64,000 nt of DNA from Pyropia yezoensis. Its lineage: Eukaryota > Rhodophyta > Bangiophyceae > Bangiales > Bangiaceae. Both the position numbers and the translations under genes were made by a program. Of this stretch, positions 54,601 through 64,000 are shown piece after piece; position 1 is the first letter of the stretch, and each line of letters begins with the position of its first letter. The notes below the pieces were generated by a model. The model made no database searches and had not been told where the DNA came from. It saw only the letters and a list, made by a program, of their open reading frames with translations. The stretch spans positions 14,257,420-14,321,419 of the forward strand of contig CM020620.1 in assembly GCA_009829735.1 (NCBI GenBank), written 5' to 3'.

Positions 54601-55674
54601 CCAGTGACCGAGGAGGGCAACCAGTACCTCCTGGTCATCTGTGACCGCTTCACGAAACTTACGCGAGTGATCCCACTGGCAGAGATCACGGCCATGTCGG
54701 TCGTGTCAGCCTTCCTAGATCACTGGGTTGCCGCGTATGGCATCCCAGATAGTACACTATCGGACAATGGACCGCAATTTGCGTCTGTACTGTTTCAGGG
54801 AGTGCTGGATATGTTGGGGGTTAAGGCAAACTATGCCACCCCCTACCACCCACAAACAAATGGGCAGGTGGAGCGCTTCAACAAAACTATTGTTAGGCAG
54901 CTGCGCCACTATGTGAGTGAGCACGTGAAGACGTGGGACCAATACATTTCTATCCTTACTACTGCCTACAATTCGCAGGTTCACTCATCTACAGGGGAAG
55001 TACCCCTCGCTTTTGTGACCCCCCGTCGCGTGCGGTCTATTGCCGTGCGGCGGTCGCTCCCAACTAGGGAGGATGGTGGCAGTACGCCTACTCCTACTGA
55101 GAGTAAGGCGGAGTTCGCCGCTAGGCTTGAAAACCTCATCCCTAAAGTCAGGGCTGAGATGGACAAAGCACAAAAGCGCTACAAGCGTACCTTTGACAAA
55201 AAGGTGCGCAATGCTAAACATGTCCCCGAGCAGGGTGACTGGGTGCTGGTACACTCGCACACCCCAACTGGGGGTAAGTTGGTATTCCAGACGAAGGGAC
55301 CGTACCAGGTCCTTCGTACTGATGGGCGGCGCTTTACCATCGAAAGTGACGATGGGGTCCGCACTGTGAACGGACAGGACGTGGTCAAAGTTGCTGCACC
55401 GCCTGCAGGCGACCCAGCTTGGGCGCGTGCTTTGGAAGCGTGGCGCCTCCCCTCACTGCCTGCGGCCAAACAGGGCCCGCAGGAGTACGTGTTCGATAAG
55501 TTCATCGACCACGGATGGGATGAAGACACTGACCGCCTCATGTTGAGGGTGCGTTGGTTTGGCTACAAAGCCAAGGATGATACGTGGGAGTATGTGGAGG
55601 ACCTTCCCGCTGAGAAGGTCCGGGCGTACTGTGCCCGGAATGAGATAGACCCTAACAGCCCTCCCTCAACGTGA
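51691..55674 (+). pseudogene. Pol of element D, one nonsense codon after protease
   Basis: The pol frame is otherwise continuous. A TGA at 52321-52323 replaces the Leu codon TTA of C and E in the segment after the protease. Downstream the 1106-codon frame holds all catalytic motifs of RT (Y-L-D-D), RNase H (D-V-D-A-S), integrase (HHCC; L-S-D-N-G-P-Q-F; Q-V-E-R-F) and the chromodomain (R-V-R-W-F-G-Y). The protein is very close to that of C, with scattered amino-acid changes (for example R-F-D-H-R-A for R-C-D-H-R-A). Confidence 0.9.
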
Positions 55675-55785
55675 GGGAAGGCCGAGCAACAGTGCCAAGA
55701 GAGTGCTTCAAGTCGAAGTGGTACGCAGAGTGGCTTTTAACTACAGCCCTAACCCTTACACTCTCACAACAAAGGCAGCTACCAA

Positions 55786-57605
55786 CTAGGCACGCATGCT
55801 AGACTCTCCCACTCCACGGCCCTCGCCCTCACGTGGAGGCGAGCGGCGAGACCCACGCCGATAACGGTCTCCACTTGTTGGAGGGGGCGGCGGCTCCAAG
55901 TCGGAACCGTCGCGTCCCTCACGGTCGCGCAAGTGGCGCCGACCGTGGCCACTCTTCTGCCTGGTCTTGCGCGCAAGTTTGCGACGCAGACGCTGGACAG
56001 ACTCCGTCTCCGACGGGGTAGAGGACTCCGAAACGGAGTAAGACAACTCGTCTTCCGATACGGAAGGAGAGCGCCGCGAGTGTCGGCGACGACGGCGAGG
56101 AGGCGAGTATGCCCGGCTCGCGCGACGTTTGCCACGCCCAAGTGGGGCTGGCTGGGGCATGATAGCCCCAATGCGAGCCAACTCGGCTGTCATAAACTCC
56201 GCCACCGACTCGCAACTCGCGGTCGCCACTGCAGTACGAACGCGCTCCTCAAGTTGAGGAGTCTCGGAACTCTGTAGGGTTGCGGTCGACGCGGCCAACC
56301 AGGAAATGGTGCGCACCAACGTGGTGATCATCATCTCTGAGGTTAGAGGCGTGGGCGGCAACACCAACTTGGGGTATACCGTCAGGAGGGTGGCCCCCAA
56401 GTTGGGGGACACCGGGGTGGATGACTCCACGGCCACGCTGATCGGGATGTTCCCGTGAGGTTGAAAGGAACAGGAGGAAGCGGAGGGGCCCGCCGAGGTG
56501 GCGGTACCCGGGTGTAACTGCGACCCCGACTTGGGGCCCCCGCAGTGGGTTGAGTCATATGGTCATCATAGGACGGCACGGCCATAACTATGGGCTTGTC
56601 CGGGGGTGGCGCAGTGTGGCGATCCACCCCCGGGGCATACGGGTAGTCCCAATGCCCAACCCCTCTCGTAGGACCACACGGCCGTCGTGAAGTTCACGAG
56701 CGACCCACACGAACTGGCGAAGTGAGCCATCGTCCTTGGGCCCACGAGTGGGGCGGCGCAACTTGTGCTTAATGCTCTCCCACTCGATAAACTTATGGAG
56801 CCGGAGCATCTCCTCAAGTAGAGTGAGTTTTCCTGATGAGCGCCCCTCAGCAACTAGCTGAGGGGTGAGCTGTTCCAAACCTTGGATGAGCCGGAGGGGG
56901 AGATGCCAGAGCATCCCCGCCGCTGAACACAGGACACCCAGGTCGACATGACCTCGAGGAGCCACTGGGTGGCCAACATGGCCCACACCAGGTGATCAGG
57001 GGCAGCCGTGAACATGACGGAGCCGAAGTGGTCAAGCAACCGTGGCAACAACGCCGGGAACCCGTAGGGGACCTCAACTTGAGGCCACCACTCGGGCTTC
57101 TTCGGATAGTACTGGCTCCTTACTGGCAGCAGACTGGTTGAGGAAACTCAAGTTGAGCCGAGGTCACCAAGTAGGGACCTCGCCGGAAGTCTTTCTCCAT
57201 CCGCACATCAAAGTGATGAGTGTGTGAATCGGCCTCGTGGAGGTACGGTGGGCGAGTTGCCACAGCGTCCCACGTAAAGGTCGGCAAGTCGCCGGGACCC
57301 GGGATAGCTCCCCCGCGGTCCACCATCGCCTTGGCCCGCTGAACGTCCTCAACCTCCTCATCGTCCAGGAAGGCAAACTGGTCCGTCCTGAAGCCGGCAG
57401 GGAACCCGACCCTACGGGGATACTTCTCCCGTAGGCGGTCCCATACCCGGCCCATCGCTGCACCAAGTCGGCCACAGCGAAGAACAGTCAGCCCCTCCTC
57501 ATAGAGAGGCCAAGCGGGGTAAAACCACCGCCCCAAGGCCTCACGCGGGACAACTTTGTCCCGCCTCCGGGGGAGACCCCGCCGTCAACCCAAAGCCGGG
57601 TGACG
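55786..57605 (-). pseudogene. Antisense ORF of element D, several frameshifts, runs into gap
   Basis: It is homologous to the antisense ORF of C over its visible length. The reading frame changes near 56460, 56645, 56920 and 57125. The C-terminal segment (56436-55786) with the helical domain and Arg/Ser tail is intact. The start lies beyond the gap. Decay here parallels the decay of gag and pol in the same copy. Confidence 0.8.
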
Positions 57606-58105
57606 NNNNNNNNNNNNNNNNNNNNNNNNNNNNNNNNNNNNNNNNNNNNNNNNNNNNNNNNNNNNNNNNNNNNNNNNNNNNNNNNNNNNNNNNNNNNNNN
57701 NNNNNNNNNNNNNNNNNNNNNNNNNNNNNNNNNNNNNNNNNNNNNNNNNNNNNNNNNNNNNNNNNNNNNNNNNNNNNNNNNNNNNNNNNNNNNNNNNNNN
57801 NNNNNNNNNNNNNNNNNNNNNNNNNNNNNNNNNNNNNNNNNNNNNNNNNNNNNNNNNNNNNNNNNNNNNNNNNNNNNNNNNNNNNNNNNNNNNNNNNNNN
57901 NNNNNNNNNNNNNNNNNNNNNNNNNNNNNNNNNNNNNNNNNNNNNNNNNNNNNNNNNNNNNNNNNNNNNNNNNNNNNNNNNNNNNNNNNNNNNNNNNNNN
58001 NNNNNNNNNNNNNNNNNNNNNNNNNNNNNNNNNNNNNNNNNNNNNNNNNNNNNNNNNNNNNNNNNNNNNNNNNNNNNNNNNNNNNNNNNNNNNNNNNNNN
58101 NNNNN
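57606..58105. other. Assembly gap, 500 N
   Basis: Exactly 500 N. It separates plus-strand element D from minus-strand element E. The sequence right of the gap corresponds to the inside of the C pol gene, not to the end of D. Confidence 0.99.
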
Positions 58106-61100
58106 AATTGCGTCCATTGTCCGATAGTGTTACTATCCGGAATGCCCATACGCGGCAACCCAGTGATCTAGGAAGGCTGACACGACCGACATGGCCGTGA
58201 TCTCTGCCAGTGGGATCGCTCGCGTAAGTTTCGTGAGCGGTCACAGATGACCAGGAGGTACTGGTTGCCCTCCTCGGTCACTGGCAGTGGCCCAAGGATG
58301 TCCATCGCCAAACGCGGCGAAAGGCTCCTTGGCCGGGAACAATAGCATAGCCGTAGTAGGCCGCCGTTCCATCAGACGGTTCTGTGCACAACTTGTGCAG
58401 GCAGCCACCCAACTGTAGATGTCCACCACCATGGACGGCCAGTAGTACCTGGTCCTCAGGGTCTGGTACAGTTTACTAGACCCCAGGTGTCCACCCGTGG
58501 GAGCGTTATGCTCCCTCTCAAGGATACTGTCCTTGAGGGATGCGGGGACGACAAGTTGTTCGGTCCCCTGGAATACCCCCCTCCTCATGAGGAGGCCATC
58601 GTCTCCCAGGAAGAACCGCGTCTCCGCCACTGTATCCAGGGTATCCCTCTGCGACTTGCAGAAGGGATCCTCGGCCTGGGCCTTCACTACTTCGTCCAGG
58701 GACAGGGGCAAGTACTTCTTGTTCCCTGGCGCCTCGGGATTCAACGCCTGACCCGAGCGCGTGACTACCCCCACGATGGGGATGTCCTCATCGACTGGGG
58801 TGGTGTCCAGTCCCTCGGTAGGTACCCGAGAGAGGCCGTCGGCAAGGGCATGTTGCCTGCCAGGTCGGTACTCAATATCAAAGTTGAAGGGTGCAAGTCG
58901 CACCCTCCACCGGTTGAGACGAGTGTTCGTACAGTCCGTCTTGAAGATGAACTGCAACGCGCGGTGGTCACAGCGGATGAGGAACTTCTCACCCTCTAGG
59001 TAGTGACGAAGTGACGTCACCGCCCATACCACTGCGAGTCCTTCCAACTCGGTGACTCCGTAGTTCTTCTCGGCCGAGTTTAGCCCCTTGCTGAAGTAAC
59101 CCACCGGCAAGTACTCCTTGTCCGGCTGTTGCTGAAGCAACACACAACCAAGTTGGTCGTAGCTAGCGTCCACATCCAGGATGTAGTGGCCTCCCAACCT
59201 GGGAATAGCCAGGATAGGGGGCTTCAGCAGAAGGTCCCGAAGAGTCTCAAAGGATTCCTGCTCCACCCGACTTGGGGGAGGCAGGTTCTTCGGTAGCGTT
59301 GAGCTCACTAACTCATTCAACGGCTTCGCCACTTTGGCGAAGCCCTTAGTGAAACGTCGGTACACGTTACACATCCCGAGGAAGCTCCTCATCTGGGTCT
59401 GGGTCCGGGGGTACTGAGCCTTGCGGATGGCCCTCAAGTTTTTGTCGTTGACACTGAGACGCCCCGGACGGACAACATGTCCCAAGTACTCCACCTCTTG
59501 AGTGAAGAGGTGGCACTTACTCGCCTTCAGTGACACTCCGGCGTCAGCAAGTAGCTTGAACACCTGGCCAAGATGGCCAATGTGTTCCTCCGGACTTCGG
59601 GAGAACACAATGATATCGTCTAGGTACACGAGACAGATCTGCCACCGTACTCCGGCCAGAATCATGTCCATAGCGCGCTGGAAAGTTGCCGGCGCGTTAC
59701 ACAGGCCAAACGGTAGACGCTTGCACTGGTAGGTACCACAGTGACAGGTAAAGGTAGTTTTATGCCTGTCCTCCGGGGCAATGGGAATTTGCCAGTACCC
59801 CGCGTTACAGTCCAGGGTAGAGAACACGTTTGCCTCCCCCAGAGAGTCCAGACAGTCATCCATCCGAGGTAGGGGATAACTATCCTTCACCGTGCTCTCG
59901 TTGAGCTTACGGTAGTCGATACAGAACCGGGGGGTCCCATCAACTTTGGGGACGATCACCACCGGACTCGCCCACTCGGCGTTGCTGGCCTCGATCACAT
60001 CGAGGGCCTCCATGCGAGCAACTTGCTCCTTAACGAGGGCCCTTGAACGGGGTCCTCCCCTATACGGTTGTTGGCGTATAGGGGGCGCACCGGGTTTCAA
60101 CTCGATCCGGTGTTGGGTAGCTCTCATGAGTCCCAATTGACCATCCCACAACTTGTGATAGTGGTCCAAGAGGCGTTCAACTTGAACCCTCAACCTGGGT
60201 GGAACACCCTCCATGTTTACCTGGGGCCGAGGAGAGGCGGCCGACTTGGCTTGATGCTTCTCCTTTCCGGACTTCGGGTCGCTACTTGCGCCCGCGCTGA
60301 GGGTGACCGCTGCTACCGGTCCCTCGTGTTGGTCGATATAGCCGAACTTGGCCCCCGACTTGAAGTACTTGGGCGTCGGGCTCAGGTTCATCACCTGGAT
60401 CCTCCACGGGACTCCGGCTTTGGAGTCCATCGTGCCAAGGGCAACATGCACTTGGTGCTTGCGAGCAAGACGGGGGTTAGGGTGCACCAACCCGTTCCCC
60501 GCATAATCAGTTACAACATCCACGTGCGCCACCGAGTTGGGGGGCAACATGACTTTACGGGCTAAACGCAGAGTAGCAGTAAACCCTTCCCTCACAGAAC
60601 AAACAGGCTTCGACTGTGAAACTGTCACAGGAGCCACAGACTTTCCCTTACCAAGGATGGGGATAGTCTCCCCATTCATCAACTTGACCCAGTACTCAGG
60701 GCCACAAATCAAAGGCACTTGTGTTACGACATAAGGGGTACCCAGAAGCAGGGGTACCGATATATTCTCAACTACACCATAGGTCACGTCGACCTCATGG
60801 GTCCCCAACCGAGTTGGTAGGGTCACGGCACCAACGATGGGAAGTACCCCACCATTGATATCGATCAGATGGTCAGCTTTAGACTTCCAGCGTTGGAGCC
60901 TCATCCCCTTTGGTAATAGCGACTTGCGTATCAAGGAGGCTCCTGACCCGGTATCAAGTACGATACGGGCACAACAGGCGCGGCCGGGGGCAAGTTGCAC
61001 CCGTCCAGCCACCTGGAAGTTCTCACCCGTCAGCACCGCGATGACCCGACGTGGGTTTACGTTCTTGGGAAGTCCCACCCGAGGTGGGCGGACTCCCTTA

Positions 61101-61195
61101 GGTCGCCGCAGTATCCGACACGGTTGGTTCGTCCTCTTGGCCCACTTGGCCGAGGCTGCCGTTGTGAGCTTCGGACGACCAGCTCCAACGGTCAT
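58106..61195 (-). CDS. Pol of element E, N-terminal 1000 residues
   Basis: It starts at the ATG (61195-61193) overlapping the gag stop. Protease (L-D-T-G-S-G-A-S-L-I), RT (Y-L-D-D) and RNase H (D-V-D-A-S) are in one uninterrupted frame, so the G-run that breaks C is intact here. After the integrase zinc-binding domain the frame is lost near 58300. Reading resumes in other frames up to the L-S-D-N-G region, where small insertions and deletions relative to C accumulate toward the gap; these look like contig-end errors. Confidence 0.88.
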
Positions 61196-63138
61196 TCGTT
61201 TCCCGCCGACTTGGCGTCCGAATCTGAGGGCGAAGGGGACGACGACGAGTCCGAGGACGACGTGTCCGCCCCCTCCGTCGAGGGTGTGGCGACCGCCACC
61301 ACTGGTCGAGACCCACCCTCGCGGCGTGAACGCACTTCGTTCGTAGCCGACTTCTCACTCGCATTCCTAACAAGCTGTTGGATGCGTTTACTCAACTTGG
61401 GGCAATCATATGCCCAGTGACCATCGGAGTTGCAGTTCCAACACCGATGATCAGTTCCCGGAGGGGTCTTCCCAACTGGGGAAGACGACGAGGTACCTTG
61501 GGAAGTTCCCACGGCAGCTACCACCCTCTCCTTGCGGATTCGGCGTGCCTCTCGCAACTCTCTGGCCTGGCGCGCCTCTTCCCGTTCCTTGGCCAACTCG
61601 GCCTGACGCTCCTGGCGTTGTTCCTCCCGCAACTTGCGGTAGGCCTCGCCTCGGCGGTAGGCGAACCTAGCCAACTCGGCCAGGGTCGCCCGGGCAGTGT
61701 TATGCTCCCGGGTCTCCATCCGGACTGACCAGTGGAGTCCTTCCACAAACCGACTCTTCACCACAGCTTGTGGATGAAGAAACCCACAAAGATTGTTGAG
61801 CTTACGGACCCGCTCCGCAAAGGACAACTCGTCCTCCGCCTCTTCCTGATGGGCTTGCGTAAACTCCTCGACTTGAGAAGCCAACGCCGCTTCATCAACC
61901 ATGGCCCTCAACAACCAGTTGACGAGCTCCAAATAGGACGTCACCTCCCCAGCGCCTCCACTTGAGGAGCTGGGCATGACGGACATAAGTTCTGTCCGCA
62001 GGTCTCCCTTCGTAAACTCCTGTAGCATGTAAAAAGCCATGCCTTCACTTATGGCATTGTCGTCACAGGCTTTTGTGAAACGACGTAGGAACTCAAAGAC
62101 ACGGAGGGGGGGAGTTCCATCCCACTCCGCTCTGTGCCCAAAAGAATGAAGTGCATTCTTCTTGGCACGGCCCATGGCTCGGGCCTGGTCAGGACCATAC
62201 GCCACCGACTTGTTGTGGAGGGCGTAGGTCTCACAGTCAAAGATCCGCTGGTAGACCGGGTTGGCTACCTGAATCTTGGGCGGCACCTCACGTTGAGGGA
62301 ACAGCCGCTGTGGCACTGGGGTAAGTCCACCTTCAATGCCTGTAGTCTGGTACGGCGAGCTTGGTGTAGCCGCCGGCGTTTCCGAGGGGAACTCCCCCGT
62401 GAAGGGCGTACGCCCCACCGCGTATGGTGTGGCTCCCTCGTTGGGAGTCACAGGTGTCGCCCCCAGTTCGGGGCGACCCGAGATAGGCGTGGGGAGGGAT
62501 TCCCCCTGCGCCTGTGGGCTCGAAAGCCCCAATCCGGTCTGGACATTCAGGCCATCTGGCAAACTCGCTACAATCTGATTCAGAATAGTATTCGTCATCG
62601 TGACCACCAGGTCCGGCAAAGTCTGCCGCAACACATTGGTCGCCTCCCGACGGACAGTTTCCGCGAGGAGTGGATTGACGACTCCAGTTGAGTCTCGGTC
62701 CGCCTCCGGGAGTCCACCTGAGGGGTAACCACGTTCCTCAGGGGTCTCAACCGGGGGCATGGGCGCGAGCCCATCGCCGACCAACGGAGGTCCGCCGTCC
62801 TCCGAAAGCCTAGTTGGCGATGGCTCCATGCCAAAGTTGGCTCCAACCCGAGTGGAACTCGCGGGGACAGTCCTCACCCCTTGGGACGTTCCCGTTGAGT
62901 ATACCACGCGGTGGCCAGACTTCGGCCCACCCACGTCAGAAGTGTCACCCGAGTGAACTCCCGACTGAGTCGGGGTGGCCTGTTGCCCGCCCGCACTTCC
63001 AGTCCTGCTGGCTTGAGGGACCTCTAGTCCCTCTGCGACCCCAGGTAAACCCACCTGTGTCTCACCAGTATTCAAAGGCACTGAAGTACGTGCGTCACCC
63101 GCGTACTCCCCGGACGACGGGGGGTCCGAGCTAGCCAT
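61192..63138 (-). CDS. Gag-like protein of element E
   Basis: Intact frame of 648 codons, starting at the ATG in CCAACATGGCTAG. Residues 1-290 are Pro/Gly/Thr rich. The capsid-like core follows (I-F-D-C-E-T-Y-A-L-H-N-K, G-T-P-P-L-R-V-F-E-F-L-R-R-F-T-K-A-C-D-D-N). Next come a charged helical stretch rich in Glu/Arg/Gln and the CCHC knuckle at residues 566-579 (C-W-N-C-(4)-H-(4)-C), then a serine/aspartate tail. Its TGA overlaps the pol ATG, so pol could be made by stop-start reinitiation or by frameshifting. Confidence 0.9.
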   Translation of the reverse strand: MASSDPPSSGEYAGDARTSVPLNTGETQVGLPGVAEGLEVPQASRTGSAGGQQATPTQSGVHSGDTSDVGGPKSGHRVVYSTGTSQGVRTVPASSTRVGANFGMEPSPTRLSEDGGPPLVGDGLAPMPPVETPEERGYPSGGLPEADRDSTGVVNPLLAETVRREATNVLRQTLPDLVVTMTNTILNQIVASLPDGLNVQTGLGLSSPQAQGESLPTPISGRPELGATPVTPNEGATPYAVGRTPFTGEFPSETPAATPSSPYQTTGIEGGLTPVPQRLFPQREVPPKIQVANPVYQRIFDCETYALHNKSVAYGPDQARAMGRAKKNALHSFGHRAEWDGTPPLRVFEFLRRFTKACDDNAISEGMAFYMLQEFTKGDLRTELMSVMPSSSSGGAGEVTSYLELVNWLLRAMVDEAALASQVEEFTQAHQEEAEDELSFAERVRKLNNLCGFLHPQAVVKSRFVEGLHWSVRMETREHNTARATLAELARFAYRRGEAYRKLREEQRQERQAELAKEREEARQARELREARRIRKERVVAAVGTSQGTSSSSPVGKTPPGTDHRCWNCNSDGHWAYDCPKLSKRIQQLVRNASEKSATNEVRSRREGGSRPVVAVATPSTEGADTSSSDSSSSPSPSDSDAKSAGNE

Positions 63139-63238
63139 GTTGGCTAACGATCCGTATGACACGGTCCAAGTCCACCGTTCCTCTGAGACAGAGGGCCCCC
63201 TACACCCGGGTGCACCCGGAGGTAAAGTTTACCTCTGT

Positions 63239-63255
63239 CCCCTGCTGCTCCACCA
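63239..63255 (-). other. Primer binding site of element E
   Basis: On the minus strand TGGTGGAGCAGCAGGGG, two bases inside the LTR, identical to A and D. Confidence 0.75.
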
Positions 63256-63257
63256 AA

Positions 63258-63725
63258 TGTGGCAAAAACCACTCGCACACACAGTACCCAAGTTGGGGCG
63301 GTGTGCGAGGGCTGCCTCCCGTGTCGGGGGAACCGGAAGAAGTGCAAGTCGCACACACTCTATCCCTGTTGTGGGGCAATCCCCCCACGGACAAACAAGA
63401 AGATGGTGTGTGGTCCAACAGTTTCTTGGTCGGGACGGGGACGCAGGGCCAAGCCCCGCTGTCCCTCCCCTTATCCCCCCAGGGTCCACTCAGAATCTCG
63501 CCACTCAGAATCTCCCACCCCAGCACCTGCCCACCGGGCCACACGAAAATTCAAGACGATAAATGCAGAAAACCCTCAAATCCAAGTTGGATTTACTACT
63601 AAGCTAACTATCCCGAACTTAGGGAATATGGACCCAAATGCAGGGGGAGGAACGGATCAGGCTAGTGGCCTGCCGCCCCTTGCATGGCACGTGTTGCCCC
63701 CTACCTGGGGGTCAATACTGCCACA
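63258..63725 (-). mobile_element. 5' LTR of element E, 468 bp
   Basis: On the minus strand it runs from TGTGGCA at 63725 to TGCCACA at 63258. It has the same length as the 3' LTR of C and I see no difference between them. The outer flank (63726 on) is coding sequence of another element. Confidence 0.92.
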
Positions 63726-64000
63726 CGTAGGTTGGACTGGACTCTGCAGATGCCTGCGAGATCGCAGTTAACCGGGAGGACTGTCTCTGACAACGGCTCA
63801 AAGCGAGTTCGCTTGGCCAACCGAAGTGTCTTCGGCTCGACGCTTGCGTACACCTCAGCCACGTTAACGTGGCTTCCTTGTAGCGTCAGGTCCCTGACGA
63901 TAGCCGTGTGTCCTCGCTTCGTCCCGTCGGCTTCTTGAAGCTCGACGGTCCTCCGGCCTGGCCGGATTGCATCAACGTGAACGTTGATGAAGGTGCACCC
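63726..64000 (-). pseudogene. Element G fragment: protease-RT linker of a Ty3/Gypsy pol
   Basis: A stop-free minus frame enters from the window edge and is cut by the LTR of E. It reads F-I-N-V-H-V-D-A-I-R-P-G-R, then R-T-R-F-E-P-L-S-E-T-V-L-P-V and ends N-L-R. This resembles the protease linker of element A (L-L-P-P-L-S-E-T-K-V-Q-V). If joined to the start of F at 39391 the frame continues without a break (N-L-R/W-T-Y-K-R), and the combined spacing fits A and C. It is probably the missing 5' flank of F. Confidence 0.65.

Larger units (their letters stand above)
49264..57605 (+). mobile_element. Ty3/Gypsy chromovirus element D (3' end missing)
   Basis: It has a 5' LTR, primer site, gag, pol and antisense ORF in the same order as C, and is cut by the second gap before the 3' LTR. 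It differs from C/E by scattered substitutions, an internal LTR deletion, a gag frameshift, a pol nonsense codon and several breaks in the antisense ORF, so it is an older, inactive copy. Confidence 0.92.
58106..63725 (-). mobile_element. Ty3/Gypsy chromovirus element E, 5' part
   Basis: On the minus strand it has LTR, primer site, intact gag and pol up to the middle of the integrase, where the gap begins. The part from 61570 to 58106 corresponds to 32176-35640 of element C with only a few differences, plus indels in the last about 230 bases next to the gap. Confidence 0.92.

Overview
The window looks like nuclear DNA of a GC-rich eukaryote. Host genes are single open frames without visible introns, intergenic DNA is full of poly-C/poly-G tracts and GGC-type repeats, and about two thirds of the window is Ty3/Gypsy chromovirus retrotransposon sequence. 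The gene set is a Pus1-type tRNA pseudouridine synthase, an organelle-style tyrosyl-tRNA synthetase relic, a secreted AA15-like copper polysaccharide monooxygenase and a long ankyrin protein. With the compact gene structure this would fit a bangiophyte red alga (Porphyra/Pyropia type), but that assignment is inference. Two 500-N runs (31676-32175 and 57606-58105) divide the window into three contigs.

Layout. Positions 1-4138 hold a decayed minus-strand element (A), cut inside its reverse transcriptase by the LTR of another element. Positions 5228-18592 are the host island: a broken TyrRS (-), PUS1 (+), the LPMO (+) and the ankyrin gene (-), separated by GC-rich low-complexity DNA. Positions 19303-22312 are a nearly perfect 3-kb palindrome made of two inverted copies of a 1.47-kb TIR element with CACTA-like ends. 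Positions 22313-24430 are strand-asymmetric G-rich DNA. Positions 24480-31675 are element B (+). Positions 32176-39390 are element C (+), whose 3' LTR lies inside the protease/RT linker of element F (39391-46635, +). Positions 46636-49263 hold fragments, including a TPR relic with a perfect palindrome. Positions 49264-57605 are element D (+), related to C. Positions 58106-63725 are element E (-), almost identical to C. Positions 63726-64000 are a protease-linker fragment (G, -).

The most interesting signal is in the retroelements. Besides gag and pol (protease, RT, RNase H, integrase, chromodomain), elements B, C, D and F carry a long antisense ORF converging on the end of pol. Its product is recognisably conserved between lineages whose other proteins are well diverged, which suggests a selected function. 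A second result concerns the assembly. The reverse complement of contig 3 overlaps the start of contig 2 for about 3.5 kb, E's 5' LTR and C's 3' LTR read as identical over 468 bp, and fragment G abuts F in frame. C and E are therefore probably two ends of one young element nested in F, and the scaffold order around the gaps is doubtful.

The coding state of the elements differs. A, B, D and F carry nonsense codons or frameshifts. The C/E element appears essentially intact apart from errors at contig ends and one homopolymer base.
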